64,000 bases of DNA from Rhodococcus wratislaviensis (GCF_900455735.1 NZ_UAUI01000022.1:434001-498000); one strand, 5' to 3'; positions 18,298-27,104 are shown, numbered from the stretch's first letter. Translations and numbers: made by a program. The notes: generated from the letters alone by a model not told the origin.

Positions 18298-19125
18298 GTG
18301 ACGGAACCGGAAACACGTGAAAAGCAGGTCGTCGTCGTCACCGGCGCGGCCTCGGGAATCGGTGCGGGGATAGCCCGGCACGCGCATGCCCGCGGTATGG
18401 CCGTAATCCTCGCAGACATCGACACGACCGCACTGGACCGTCTGGCCGCGGACCTGGGCGGAGCCGCCCTCACGTGCGCGACCGACGTCGCGGACTCCGG
18501 GTCCGTCCACGCCCTGGCCGATCTCGCGTACGACTCGTTCGGCCGGGTGGACCTGCTCTTCAACAACGCGGGAATCATGCGGGCCGGATTCCTCTGGCAA
18601 CTCGGCGAATCCGACTGGGACGCCGCCCTCGGTGTCAACGTCACGGGTGTCGTCAACGGGATCCGGGCGTTCGTTCCGCGCATGATCGACCAGGACGGCG
18701 GCGGACGCGTCGTCAACACGGCATCGGTCGGCGGATTCGCGCCCGGGCCGATGATGTCGCCGTACAGCGCATCGAAGTTCGCGGTCGTCGCGATCACCGA
18801 GTGCCTGCAGATGGAGCTGAGCATGGTGGGCGCCCCGGTGTCCGCGAGCGTGCTCGCGCCGGGGCCTGTCATCACGTCCGTCTTCGACAACCCGTTCGGG
18901 GCGGTCTCCCATCCGGCCGTCGACCGGATGGTCGCGCAGATGCGCGAACTGCTCGGCACCGACGGTCTCGACGCCGACACGTTCGCCGAGTTGGTCTTCG
19001 CAGGCATCGACCGGGGCGACTTCTGGCTCGCACCGCAGGGCGAGCACCTCGACGCCATGGTGCGCCAGCACACCGCCACCATCCTCGAGCGGCGAGAACC
19101 GGTGATCCGGCAGTCGTTTCGCTGA
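18298..19125 (+). CDS. SDR-family oxidoreductase
   Basis: 275 residues from GTG 18298 with TGAASGIGAGIA, NNAGIM, the catalytic Ser in NTASVGG and YSASK intact. The C-terminal part (VFAGIDRGDFWLAPQGEHLDAMV) is characteristic of a group of actinobacterial SDRs often near steroid or lipid genes. TACGGT stands 6 nt before the start codon with no Shine-Dalgarno, suggesting a leaderless transcript. It is followed by the ABC importer but separated from it by a 119-nt gap holding a regulator site. Confidence 0.87.
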   Translation: MTEPETREKQVVVVTGAASGIGAGIARHAHARGMAVILADIDTTALDRLAADLGGAALTCATDVADSGSVHALADLAYDSFGRVDLLFNNAGIMRAGFLWQLGESDWDAALGVNVTGVVNGIRAFVPRMIDQDGGGRVVNTASVGGFAPGPMMSPYSASKFAVVAITECLQMELSMVGAPVSASVLAPGPVITSVFDNPFGAVSHPAVDRMVAQMRELLGTDGLDADTFAELVFAGIDRGDFWLAPQGEHLDAMVRQHTATILERREPVIRQSFR

Positions 19126-19202
19126 GCGCGGCACGTCGAGATCGTCCCGCCGAGTGGGACATTCGGCGGACAGCGACCGTTAGTTCTGCTACCTTTTGCC
19201 GA

Positions 19203-19216
19203 ACCAAGCACTTGCT
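19203..19216. promoter_or_regulatory. KstR2-consensus TetR operator
   Basis: ACCAAGCACTTGCT fits the published KstR2 consensus AnCAAGnnCTTGnT at every fixed position. It is 28 nt upstream of the start of the ABC substrate-binding gene, a place where a repressor would block transcription. KstR2 controls the late (C/D-ring) steps of cholesterol catabolism in mycobacteria and rhodococci. The adjacent TetR gene at 23908-24561 is an alternative binder. Confidence 0.6.
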
Positions 19217-19244
19217 TGCTTTCCGTGATGTCAAAGGGGCGCCC

Positions 19245-20462
19245 ATGCGAATTCGATCCTCAGCTCTCACTGCGGCGCTCGCCGTGACCGCGCTCACGCT
19301 CACCGGCTGTTCCGGCGCGGGCGCAGACGACGCCGACGCCGCCGGCGGCCCGTACCGGGTGCTCGTGACCGGCGGAATCAGCGGGCAGGGCGCGCTCGCC
19401 GCGAATGCTCAGACGTCCGTGCTCGCGGCGAAGGCAAGCGCCGAGGCGGTGAACAGGGCCGGCGGCGTCGGTGGACGCCAAGTGGAGATCACCGTCGTCG
19501 ACGACGCGGGCGACGCCACCACTGCCGTGTCCAAGCTGCGAGAGGCCATCGCGTCGGGAAAGAAGCCCGACCTCTTTCTCAACTCGGGCCCGTCGACCAT
19601 CACCACCGCGACCCTGCCGATCCTCGCGCAGAACAAGATCCTCTCGTTCAACATCGGGCCCACCGAGGATTCGGCGAATCCGGAGAAATACCCGCTCAAC
19701 TTCGACCTCGCGTCGGGACCGGCCGAAAACGCCGAGACCATCGTGCGATACATCAAGGGCAAGGGATATCAGTCCGTCGGCGTCGTCCACGGGAGCAGCG
19801 CCTACGGTGAAGTGTTCGGGCAGGCGATGGAAGACGCGCTGAGCGGTGAAAGTGTGAGTAGCACCGGATCCGAGGAGTACGACACCGCAGCACTCGACAT
19901 GACTGCGCAGCTGCAATCGCTGAAGAACCGAGGCACACAGGCGCTCGTCGTGGACGCCTACGGGGCACCACTGGGGTATCTACTCGCGAGCCTTCAGCGG
20001 CTCGACTGGAACATTCCGCTCGTCGGAAACACCTCGGTCGCGGGAACGTCGCTGGTCTCGAAGGCTGCACCGGAAGGTGTGCTCGGCACTCCGGCAACGG
20101 CGAATCTGGTCATGCACGTCCTCTCGAGCACCGTCCACGACGCTGACGACACCGCGGTCAACACCATGGTCGACAACATGAAGGCCATGGGCGACATCCC
20201 GTCGACGCTGATCCTCGCCGACAACTACGACGCACTGCCCCTCGTCGTGGCCGCCGCGAACAAGGCCGGAACCTCGTCCGATCCCGAAGCCCTCGCCGAT
20301 GCGCTCGAGAACCAGGAAGTCCTCGACAGCGCCGAGACCGCGTTCTCCCCGTCCTATCACTTCTCAGCGGACTCGCACGCGTCGAAACCCGGAGACGAAG
20401 CGTACAAGTTCGTGCCGCCGAGCCCACTCCTCAACGGCCAGTACGGAAACCCGAGCGCGTGA
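19245..20462 (+). CDS. ABC importer substrate-binding lipoprotein (LivK type)
   Basis: 405 residues. A type II signal peptide with lipobox LTGC (Cys22) anchors it outside the membrane. The mature part is a type I periplasmic-binding fold of the branched-chain amino-acid/amide group (GGRQVEITVVDDAGDATTAVSKLREAI, GVVHGSSAYGE, LGYLLASLQRLDW). Substrate specificity in this group is broad. It heads a four-gene operon with two permeases and two ATPases, and the KstR2-type operator in front suggests a steroid- or lipid-derived acid rather than an amino acid (inference). Confidence 0.88.
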   Translation: MRIRSSALTAALAVTALTLTGCSGAGADDADAAGGPYRVLVTGGISGQGALAANAQTSVLAAKASAEAVNRAGGVGGRQVEITVVDDAGDATTAVSKLREAIASGKKPDLFLNSGPSTITTATLPILAQNKILSFNIGPTEDSANPEKYPLNFDLASGPAENAETIVRYIKGKGYQSVGVVHGSSAYGEVFGQAMEDALSGESVSSTGSEEYDTAALDMTAQLQSLKNRGTQALVVDAYGAPLGYLLASLQRLDWNIPLVGNTSVAGTSLVSKAAPEGVLGTPATANLVMHVLSSTVHDADDTAVNTMVDNMKAMGDIPSTLILADNYDALPLVVAAANKAGTSSDPEALADALENQEVLDSAETAFSPSYHFSADSHASKPGDEAYKFVPPSPLLNGQYGNPSA

Positions 20463-20484
20463 CACTCGACCACAGGAGATCCCG

Positions 20485-21342
20485 GTGACCATAGTTTGGT
20501 CGGGCCTCGCGCTGGGGGCGGTCTACACGCTCGTAGCGATCGGCTACAACATCGTCTTCATCTCGTCCCACACGTTCAACTTCGCTCAGGCCCAGCTGAT
20601 GATGGTCGGAACCTTCGTCGCCTACACCGGACTGGTCACCTTGAAGTTGCCGATCCTCGTCGTGGCGGTGACAGCGACGGTCACGGTGACGATCCTGGCC
20701 GGTATCGAGGAGATCATTGCAGTCCGGCCCGTCCGTGATCACCAGAATCAGCTCGTCACCACGCTCGGCGCCGCGACGCTGATCAACGGTGCGACGCAGC
20801 TCATCTGGGGAAGCGAACCACTCACCGTCCCGTTCTTCGGTTCGAACGGTCCGATCACGGTCCTCGGCGGCCGCACGTATCCGGTCGAGATCGTGCTGCT
20901 GGTTCTGGCGATCGTGCTGGTGGTCGTCCTCGGCCGGGCCGGGACACGGACCATGACAGGTCTCGCCCTCCTGGGCATCTCCGAGGATCGCGAAGCCGCC
21001 CTCCTGCGCGGTGTCAACGTCCGGGCGCTCGCTCTCGGTGCGTTCGCCTTTTCCGGCGCGCTCGCCGGATTCCTCGGGCTCTTCGTCGGTCCCAAGACGT
21101 TTGCGGTGGCCACGCTGGGTTCGGCGCTGGCCATCAAGGGCTTCGTCGCATTGGCGATCGGCGGGTTCGGCTCGCTCCCCGGCGCATTGGTCGGTGGTCT
21201 GACCGTCGGTCTCGTCGAGTCGTTCGCGGCGCTCGAGTTGGGTAGCCAGTACAGCAACATCGCGGTCTTCGTGGTCCTCATCGCGATCCTCATGGTGCGT
21301 CCGGCCGGACTGTTCGGCCGGGTGCGGGAACGGGTGGTGTAG
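20485..21342 (+). CDS. ABC importer permease (LivH type)
   Basis: 285 residues from GTG 20485, with AGGAG 6 nt upstream. About eight hydrophobic helices carry LivH marks: GLALGAVYTLVAIGYNIVF at the N-terminus and GISEDREAALLRGVNVR in the cytosolic coupling loop that contacts the ATPase. It pairs with the LivM half of the next gene to form the membrane channel. Confidence 0.9.
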   Translation: MTIVWSGLALGAVYTLVAIGYNIVFISSHTFNFAQAQLMMVGTFVAYTGLVTLKLPILVVAVTATVTVTILAGIEEIIAVRPVRDHQNQLVTTLGAATLINGATQLIWGSEPLTVPFFGSNGPITVLGGRTYPVEIVLLVLAIVLVVVLGRAGTRTMTGLALLGISEDREAALLRGVNVRALALGAFAFSGALAGFLGLFVGPKTFAVATLGSALAIKGFVALAIGGFGSLPGALVGGLTVGLVESFAALELGSQYSNIAVFVVLIAILMVRPAGLFGRVRERVV

Positions 21343-21345
21343 ACA

Positions 21346-23169
21346 ATGTCCCTGTGGCGCCTGATTCGATCGGCTCCGAGTTGGCTCTTCCCACTCGCCG
21401 TCGGCCTCCTCGTGCTGTTCCTGCCGGAGTTCGGTCTCGATTTCGCGGTGTCCCGCCAGGTGCAACTCGCCTGCATCCTCGCGCTGGTCGTCAGCGGACT
21501 CAACCTCAGTCTCGGCTATGCGGGTGAACTCGCGCTCGGCCAAGCCGCGATGTACGCGGCCGGGGCATACACCGCAGGGCTCATGTCGATCGCCGGTTAC
21601 ACGGACATCGTGCTGCAGTTGATCGCCTCGGGTCTGGTCGCGCTCGCGGTGGGTATCGTCACCGGAATTCCCGGATTGCGGCTCGGGAGTTGGTCATTGG
21701 CGATGACCTCGTTCTTCCTCGTACTCCTCGTCCCGGACGTCATCGCCGTCTTCGGGGACGCCACCGGCGGCCGGAACGGACTCAGCGGGATCGAACCGGC
21801 AACCCTGTTCGGGGAAGTAGTGGACGGCGACCGGTTCTACACGGTCGTCGTCATCGTCGCGATCCTCTGGTTCGCGGTCATGCGCAACCTGGTGGTCTCC
21901 CGGCACGGCATCGCGTTCCGCACACTGAAACAGAGCCCGGTCCTGGCGTCCTCGGTGGGCATCTCGGTGTTCCGGATGAAACTTCTCGGTTACGCGATCG
22001 GCGCATTCCCCGCCGGCCTCGCAGGCGCATTGTTCGCGAACATCGACATGTATGTATCACCCGAGGCGTTCGGATTCACCTTCGCCACAGCAGTTCTGGC
22101 GGCGTGCATCCTCGGCGGCGCGACGAGCGTCTACGGTGCGGCGGTCGGGGCAGCGATCATGCAACTCGGCCCGAACCAATCGTCCGAGTTCCAGCAGTAC
22201 GCCCTGGTCTTCTACGGTGGGTTCCTGATTCTCGGCGGCGTCCTCCTCAGTGGTGGCCTCGCGAAAGTCGCCAAGCAGGCCGCGGCACGGCTGGACCGGG
22301 CAGCGGGCCTGACCGGCAGCAGAACAGGAACCCGCCCCAGGCCCGCGAACCGATCCGCGATGGACCCGATGTCGGGTCAGACGCTCGTGGTCGACGGCAT
22401 CTCGAAGGCATTCGGCGGCAACCAGGCACTCGACAACGCGTCGCTGCGTGCGGAACCGGGCAACATCACCGCACTGATCGGACCGAACGGCTCGGGCAAG
22501 ACGACGATGCTGAACATGATCTGCGGGTTCTACCGTCCCGACAGCGGGCGAATCCTGATCGGCGACAACGAGGTCCAGGGCAGAGCGCCGGAGCAGGTCG
22601 CCCGATGCGGCGTGGCGCGCACCTTCCAGACACCCGACATCCCCGACGGCGTCACGGTTCTCGAGGCCGTGGCCTCGGGTCGATACAGCACCGATCGAGT
22701 TTCGATGCTGTCGACCGTGTTGCGGCTTCCCCGCCACCACAAGGTCCGCGAGAGCGACGTCGCCGAGGCGGAACGCGCACTCGACATCGTGGGGCTGTCG
22801 CATCTCCGCGACGAGACCGCTACTGCACTCCCCCTGGGTATGCGGAGGCTTCTCGAGGTCGCCCGGTCGGTGGTCGCCGAGCCACGGCTCCTCCTGCTCG
22901 ACGAGGTGGCGTCCGGCCTCGACGAGGACGAAGTGGAACGTCTTGCCGGGCTGATCCGGCAGCTCAGCGATGCCGGATGCACGATCGTGCTGGTCGAGCA
23001 CAACTTCCGCTTGGTACTGGCACTCGCCGACACCATCGTCGTACTCGCCCAGGGACGCGTCATCGCGGCGGGTGCGCCGTCCGAGATCGAACACGACCCG
23101 CGCGTACTCAGCGAATACCTCGGCGTGGTCGCCGAGGGCACGGAACTGGCCGGAGAGGCGACCTCATGA
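21346..23169 (+). CDS. fused ABC importer permease-ATPase (LivM-LivG)
   Basis: 607 residues combining two subunits that are usually separate. Residues 1-310 are a LivM permease with about nine helices and the loop GIAFRTLKQSPVLASSVGI. After a basic, low-complexity linker (about 310-343), a LivG ATPase follows: Walker A GPNGSGKTT (379-387), VARTFQTPDI, the degenerate signature LPLGMRRLLEVAR in place of LSxGQ, Walker B LLLLDEVASGLDEDE and the VEHNF switch. The stop overlaps the start of livF. There is no sign of a frameshift, so the fusion looks genuine. Confidence 0.9.
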   Translation: MSLWRLIRSAPSWLFPLAVGLLVLFLPEFGLDFAVSRQVQLACILALVVSGLNLSLGYAGELALGQAAMYAAGAYTAGLMSIAGYTDIVLQLIASGLVALAVGIVTGIPGLRLGSWSLAMTSFFLVLLVPDVIAVFGDATGGRNGLSGIEPATLFGEVVDGDRFYTVVVIVAILWFAVMRNLVVSRHGIAFRTLKQSPVLASSVGISVFRMKLLGYAIGAFPAGLAGALFANIDMYVSPEAFGFTFATAVLAACILGGATSVYGAAVGAAIMQLGPNQSSEFQQYALVFYGGFLILGGVLLSGGLAKVAKQAAARLDRAAGLTGSRTGTRPRPANRSAMDPMSGQTLVVDGISKAFGGNQALDNASLRAEPGNITALIGPNGSGKTTMLNMICGFYRPDSGRILIGDNEVQGRAPEQVARCGVARTFQTPDIPDGVTVLEAVASGRYSTDRVSMLSTVLRLPRHHKVRESDVAEAERALDIVGLSHLRDETATALPLGMRRLLEVARSVVAEPRLLLLDEVASGLDEDEVERLAGLIRQLSDAGCTIVLVEHNFRLVLALADTIVVLAQGRVIAAGAPSEIEHDPRVLSEYLGVVAEGTELAGEATS

Positions 23170-23903
23170 GCGAGCAGACGACGAAGCCCCTACTCAGCCT
23201 GCGGAATGTGCAGTCCGGCTACGGCGACCTCCGGGTGGTGTGGGACGTCTCGCTCGACGTGTGGCCCGGCAAGGTCACCGCACTGCTCGGGCGGAACGGC
23301 GCAGGGAAGACCAGCACCCTGCGCGCCATCTCGGGACTGAACAAGGTGTCCGCGGGAACGATCGAGTTCGACGGCCGCAACATCTCGAAGGTGCCGCCAC
23401 ACCGGCGGGTCCGTCAGGGCATGGCCTACGTGCAGGAGGGAAAAAGGGTGTTCCACCGACAGACCGTGGAACAGAACCTGATTCTCGGCGGGTACGTCCG
23501 CAAGATGCGACGCTCGGCCATCCGCGAGGAGGTGGCGCGCATCTACGACCTGTTTCCCGTCCTCGGCCGTAAACGTGGTCTGCTCGCGGGTGCGATGTCC
23601 GGCGGGCAGCAGCAGATGCTGGCAATCGGGCAGGCCCTGATGGCCGAACCCACCCTGCTTCTGCTCGACGAGCCTTCCGGCGGACTGGCGCCCGTGATCG
23701 TCAACGAAGTGATGGAGCGCGTGACCGTCCTCAAGGAGGCGGGGCTCGCGGTGCTTCTCGTCGAGCAGGCGGTCGATGCTGCGATGAGCGTGGCCGACCA
23801 CGTCACGGTCCTCGACGTCGGACGCGTCGTCATGGATGCGGATGCGGGCGAGATCGATGACAGGGCGGTGATTCGCGACGCCTACTTCGGACGCGTCGGC
23901 TGA
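23166..23903 (+). CDS. ABC importer ATPase (LivF type)
   Basis: 245 residues starting in the ATGA overlap with the fused LivM-LivG gene. Walker A GRNGAGKTS, Q-loop region YVQEGKRVFHRQTVEQNL, signature MSGGQQQMLAIGQAL, Walker B LLLLDEPSGGLAP and switch His replaced by Gln in LLVEQAV, as is normal for LivF. It energises uptake together with the ATPase half of the upstream fusion. Its stop is 4 nt from that of the convergent TetR gene. Confidence 0.92.
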   Translation: MSEQTTKPLLSLRNVQSGYGDLRVVWDVSLDVWPGKVTALLGRNGAGKTSTLRAISGLNKVSAGTIEFDGRNISKVPPHRRVRQGMAYVQEGKRVFHRQTVEQNLILGGYVRKMRRSAIREEVARIYDLFPVLGRKRGLLAGAMSGGQQQMLAIGQALMAEPTLLLLDEPSGGLAPVIVNEVMERVTVLKEAGLAVLLVEQAVDAAMSVADHVTVLDVGRVVMDADAGEIDDRAVIRDAYFGRVG

Positions 23904-23907
23904 AAAA

Positions 23908-24561
23908 CTAGCCGCCGAGGCGCCGGAACACGAGGCGGACCGCGAGCCCGAGGTGAGCCATCACCTCGTCCACCGAGATGCGGCCGGCCACCCAGGACAC
24001 CAGGCTCGACATCCAGACGTCGCCGATCACGCGGATGGCGTTCAGCTGGTCGTCGGAGATCTGCTCGACGCCGATCGTCTTGGCGAACATCTCGGTCATC
24101 AGGGCGCCGAACGCATCCAGTTCGGCCGAAGCCGACGCGTCCGCGAACATGAACGCGCGCACCAGGGCCTCGTATCGCGGCCGATCCTTCTCGAGGACTT
24201 CCGTGTTCTTGCGGAGCACGAACAGGATCCGCTCCGACGGCGTGTCCCCGGGGATCGCGACGTCCTCGAACCGGGACCGCATTCCCTCGAACACCATCAG
24301 CAGGCCCATCACCAGCATGTGGTTCTTCGACGGGAAGTAGCGGTACACGGTGCCCAGCGCGACCCCCGCCCGATCGGCGATGGCCCGCATCTGCACGGCG
24401 TCGTACCCGCCTTCGGAGGCGAGTTCCATCGCCGCGGCGACGATCCGCTGGTAACGCTCCCGCTGCGGGGCCTTGGCCCCGCGCGAGGGCAGCTGCCCGT
24501 TGCGAAGCAACGACAGTAGCCCGTCACGGCCCGCTGTCAGCGGCTCTTCAGCACTGCTCAT
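23908..24561 (-). CDS. KstR-like TetR regulator
   Basis: 217 residues from ATG 24561. The helix-turn-helix region ELASEGGYDAVQMRAIADRAGVALGTVYRYFPSKNHML closely resembles mycobacterial KstR (recalled, not aligned), and the ligand domain shares RAFMFADASASAELD and VIGDVWMSSLVSWV. KstR itself responds to cholesterol-derived CoA thioesters and controls side-chain and ring-A/B genes. This is probably a paralogue for the neighbouring importer or the hydrolase. It converges with livF and is divergent to the hydrolase at 24686. Confidence 0.82.
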   Translation of the reverse strand: MSSAEEPLTAGRDGLLSLLRNGQLPSRGAKAPQRERYQRIVAAAMELASEGGYDAVQMRAIADRAGVALGTVYRYFPSKNHMLVMGLLMVFEGMRSRFEDVAIPGDTPSERILFVLRKNTEVLEKDRPRYEALVRAFMFADASASAELDAFGALMTEMFAKTIGVEQISDDQLNAIRVIGDVWMSSLVSWVAGRISVDEVMAHLGLAVRLVFRRLGG

Positions 24562-24685
24562 GGACGTCAGCCTAGCGACAGTCGCCTCGGTGTCGTCCGG
24601 TGACGGCACCGGTTCCGGTCCTCACGATGTCCGGATTGCCCAGGGTTCCCCCGGATAGACTCACCTCGACCGCCGGAGGTTTCCC

Positions 24686-25570
24686 GTGCCCAGAGTTCAT
24701 GTCGGACCCGAGGATCGTGTGATCCGGCTGCGCGACGGACGCCTGATGGGTTTCGCGGAGTACGGCGACCCCGGCGGATTCGTGGTCGTGAACGCCCACG
24801 GCGGACTCGCCGGACGCCTCGACGTCGCGGCCGCCGACCGGAGCGCTCGCGATGCGGGCATCCGTCTCCTGTCCCCCGACCGTCCCGGGATCGGACTGTC
24901 GGATCCACAGCCGGGCCGGACGGTCCTCGACTGGGCCCGCGACGTCGAAGACCTCGCGAATCACCTCGGCGTCGACCGTTTCGGCGTCATGGGGTGGTCG
25001 ATGGGCGGACAGTACGCGCTCGCGGTCGGATCCGGGGTCGCGTCGCGCGTGACGAGTGTCGCGGTGATCGCCGGCGCCCTGCCCCTCACCGAACCCGGGG
25101 TGTTCGCCCAGCTTCCCGCCGGGGACCGCGCCTTCACCCGGCTGTCCCAGCACGCTCCGCTGGTGGCGCGGATCTGCTTTCGCGTCATGGGCGCCGCCGC
25201 GCTGCGTGCTCCGCGGCTGTTCCGGCGACTCGGCGCCCGCGACCTCGGCACCGCGGACGCAGCCGTGCTCCGCTCCGAGCCGGTCCGGAACTTCTCGCTC
25301 ATGTCCGGCGAGGCTCTCCGGACGGCGCCCGGGATGGTGGAGGACTACCGCGCGTGGATGCGGCCGTGGGGGTTCGCGCCCGAAGATCTGACCGTGCCGG
25401 TCGACGTCTGGGGCGGAAGCGAGGACGAACTCGTGCCCACGCACTGGCCGCCCGCGCTCGCCCGCCGAATTCCCGGCGCCACGCTGAACATCCGCCCCGG
25501 CGGTCATTTCATGGCTCACCTGCACTACCGGGAGATCTTCGACACCCTGCGGCGGCGCTCGGAGTCCTAG
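24686..25570 (+). CDS. alpha/beta hydrolase
   Basis: 294 residues from GTG 24686 with CGGAGGT upstream. The nucleophile elbow is GWSMGG, the oxyanion region NAHGGLAGR follows strand 3, and the C-terminal His is in GGHFMAH; a cap domain (about 140-215) lies between. No signal peptide, so cytoplasmic. Divergent from the KstR-like regulator, which may control it; the stop codon overlaps the stop of the convergent TetR gene. Substrate unknown. Confidence 0.85.
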   Translation: MPRVHVGPEDRVIRLRDGRLMGFAEYGDPGGFVVVNAHGGLAGRLDVAAADRSARDAGIRLLSPDRPGIGLSDPQPGRTVLDWARDVEDLANHLGVDRFGVMGWSMGGQYALAVGSGVASRVTSVAVIAGALPLTEPGVFAQLPAGDRAFTRLSQHAPLVARICFRVMGAAALRAPRLFRRLGARDLGTADAAVLRSEPVRNFSLMSGEALRTAPGMVEDYRAWMRPWGFAPEDLTVPVDVWGGSEDELVPTHWPPALARRIPGATLNIRPGGHFMAHLHYREIFDTLRRRSES

Positions 25571-26280
25571 GTCGCTGCCGCCAGCTTGTCGAGCCATTCC
25601 CGCATCAGGAGCAGCTCGCCGGTGCTAAGCCCGGACCGCCCCGCGGCGGCGTCGAGGGCGCGTGCGAGGGCGTCCGCCTTCTCGACCACCTCCCGTGAGG
25701 CCTCCGACCGCACAGCGGGCGCAGGCCGGATCAGCCCGGCGATCACGTTGTCGCGCAGTTCCCGTGACAGGGAGAGGTCCGCCTCGCCCTCCGGCTGAGC
25801 GATGAGGTGCAGGGTCATGCCGACGTTCGCCGCCACGAATTGCCCGGCGGCGATTGCCGGCGTCACCCGCAGGCGTCCCTGCTGCGCGATCTCGGTCAGC
25901 AACTCGAGGAGTCTCGTCTCGGCGACGGATGTCACCGCACACGGCGTGCCCGGGGCGATCCGGCCGTACAGCAGGACGTAGAACGAGGGATTGTCGAGCC
26001 CGTAGCGGACGTGATCGTCCCAGCCCTCCCGCAGGTCGGCGATCGGGTCGTCCCCGCGCCGATTCGTGGCCCGGACGTACTGGCCGAACCCGTACTCCAC
26101 GACCGCGTCGAACAGGCCCTGCTTGCTGCCGAAGTGGTGGTACAGCGTCGGGGCCTGCACTCCGGCGAGGTCGCAGACGGCGCGGGTGGAGACGGGCTTG
26201 CCCTTGGCCTCGTCGAGCAGTTGGGCCGCTGCCTTCAGCAGACGGTCGCGGGCGTTGCCGGCCACACTCTTCGTTGTCAC
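25567..26280 (-). CDS. TetR/AcrR family regulator
   Basis: 237 residues with an N-terminal helix-turn-helix (AAQLLDEAKGKPVSTRAVCDLAGVQAPTLYHHFGSKQGLFDA) and a helical ligand domain. Divergent from a small SnoaL-like gene, with a palindrome between them that is its likely operator. Its last codons overlap the stop of the upstream hydrolase gene on the other strand (25567-25570). Confidence 0.88.
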   Translation of the reverse strand: MTTKSVAGNARDRLLKAAAQLLDEAKGKPVSTRAVCDLAGVQAPTLYHHFGSKQGLFDAVVEYGFGQYVRATNRRGDDPIADLREGWDDHVRYGLDNPSFYVLLYGRIAPGTPCAVTSVAETRLLELLTEIAQQGRLRVTPAIAAGQFVAANVGMTLHLIAQPEGEADLSLSRELRDNVIAGLIRPAPAVRSEASREVVEKADALARALDAAAGRSGLSTGELLLMREWLDKLAAAT

Positions 26281-26296
26281 ACCGCTATGCTACTTC

Positions 26297-26311
26297 TATA
26301 GCGTTGCTATA
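26297..26311. promoter_or_regulatory. TetR-type palindromic operator
   Basis: TATAGCGTTGCTATA is a perfect 6-bp inverted repeat with a 3-bp centre, located 16 bp from the TetR start and 36 bp from the SnoaL-like gene start on the other side. The site overlaps where both promoters must lie and is the only strong symmetry in this gap. Confidence 0.65.
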
Positions 26312-26347
26312 CACGCGACACTGCCGCACACGGACAGGGAGAACATC

Positions 26348-26683
26348 ATGCGCACCACCACGACACCCGAGATCGTCACCCGCTATTTTCGAGCAGCCGA
26401 CGCAGGAGACCTGGACGCGCTCACGGCGTGCTTCACCGAGCACGGGGCCGTGACCGACGAAGGCCGGACCGTCCGCGGGCGCGACGGCATCCGGCAATGG
26501 CGCAGGGACCTCGAATCGAAGTACACCTACACAGTCGAGGTGACCGGAACGGAGACGGTCGCCGACGACAGCTATGTGGTCACCACCACAGTGGAAGGAA
26601 ATTTCCCCGGAAGCCCGGTGGAACTGAAGTACGAGTTCGTTCTCAGCGACGGCCTCGTCGACACGCTGCGGATCGCCCCCTGA
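26348..26683 (+). CDS. SnoaL-like / NTF2-fold protein
   Basis: 111 residues of the SnoaL-like polyketide-cyclase fold: IVTRYFRAADAGDLDALTACFTEHGAVTDEGRTVRGRDGI at the N-terminus and mixed beta strands after it. ATG 26348 has CAGGGAGA upstream. Such small proteins act as cyclases, isomerases or ligand binders. It is controlled, by inference, by the divergent TetR gene and ends at the foot of a long palindrome. Confidence 0.8.
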   Translation: MRTTTTPEIVTRYFRAADAGDLDALTACFTEHGAVTDEGRTVRGRDGIRQWRRDLESKYTYTVEVTGTETVADDSYVVTTTVEGNFPGSPVELKYEFVLSDGLVDTLRIAP

Positions 26684-26735
26684 CCCCACGTGAGTGCGAA
26701 AGCGTGCCGGAACACACTTTCGCACTCACGTGGGG
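26684..26735. repeat. perfect 19-bp inverted repeat, candidate terminator
   Basis: Arms CCCCACGTGAGTGCGAAAG (26684-26702) and its exact complement (26717-26735) enclose a 14-nt loop. It begins at the SnoaL-like stop codon. No T tract follows directly on the plus strand. The inner GTGAGT core recurs in the two palindromes at 49.6 and 50.8 kb. Confidence 0.75.
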
Positions 26736-26791
26736 GGAGAACGAAAAAACTCCGCTGTCGACGTTCTCGACAACGGAGCTTCGGTGAATCG

Positions 26792-26868
26792 TGGTGGCCA
26801 GGGCCGGGATCGAACCGGCGACCTTCCGCTTTTCAGGCGGACGCTCGTACCAACTGAGCTACCTGGCC
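26792..26868 (-). tRNA. tRNA-Phe (GAA)
   Basis: Cloverleaf on the minus strand: acceptor GGCCAGG paired with CCTGGCC, D-arm TAGCTCAGTTGG, anticodon loop CTGAAAA with anticodon GAA, and T-arm GGTTCGATCCC. The 3' CCA is encoded (26792-26794). Confidence 0.96.
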
Positions 26869-26934
26869 GGACGGCACCCGAACCGAATGCCTATCGCATT
26901 GTGTTGCCGATACTCGGTATCGGCAACACACTTG

Positions 26935-27008
26935 CGACCCTGACGGGACTCGAACCCGCGACCTCCGCCGTGACAGGGCGGCGCGCTAACCAACTGCGCC
27001 ACAGGGCC
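26935..27008 (-). tRNA. tRNA-Asp (GTC)
   Basis: Minus-strand cloverleaf with acceptor GGCCCTG and CAGGGTC, D-arm TGGCGCAGTTGGTTAGCGC, anticodon loop CTGTCAC (anticodon GTC), T-arm GGGTTCGAGTCCC and discriminator G. CCA is not encoded. Confidence 0.96.
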
Positions 27009-27104
27009 TTGCTTTGTCCTGCTGTGCTTTACAAGTGTAAAGCGTTACTGCGTGTCACTTTTACTGCCGTCGAACCATACCTCATGCTCGACACCGGTCA
27101 AACG

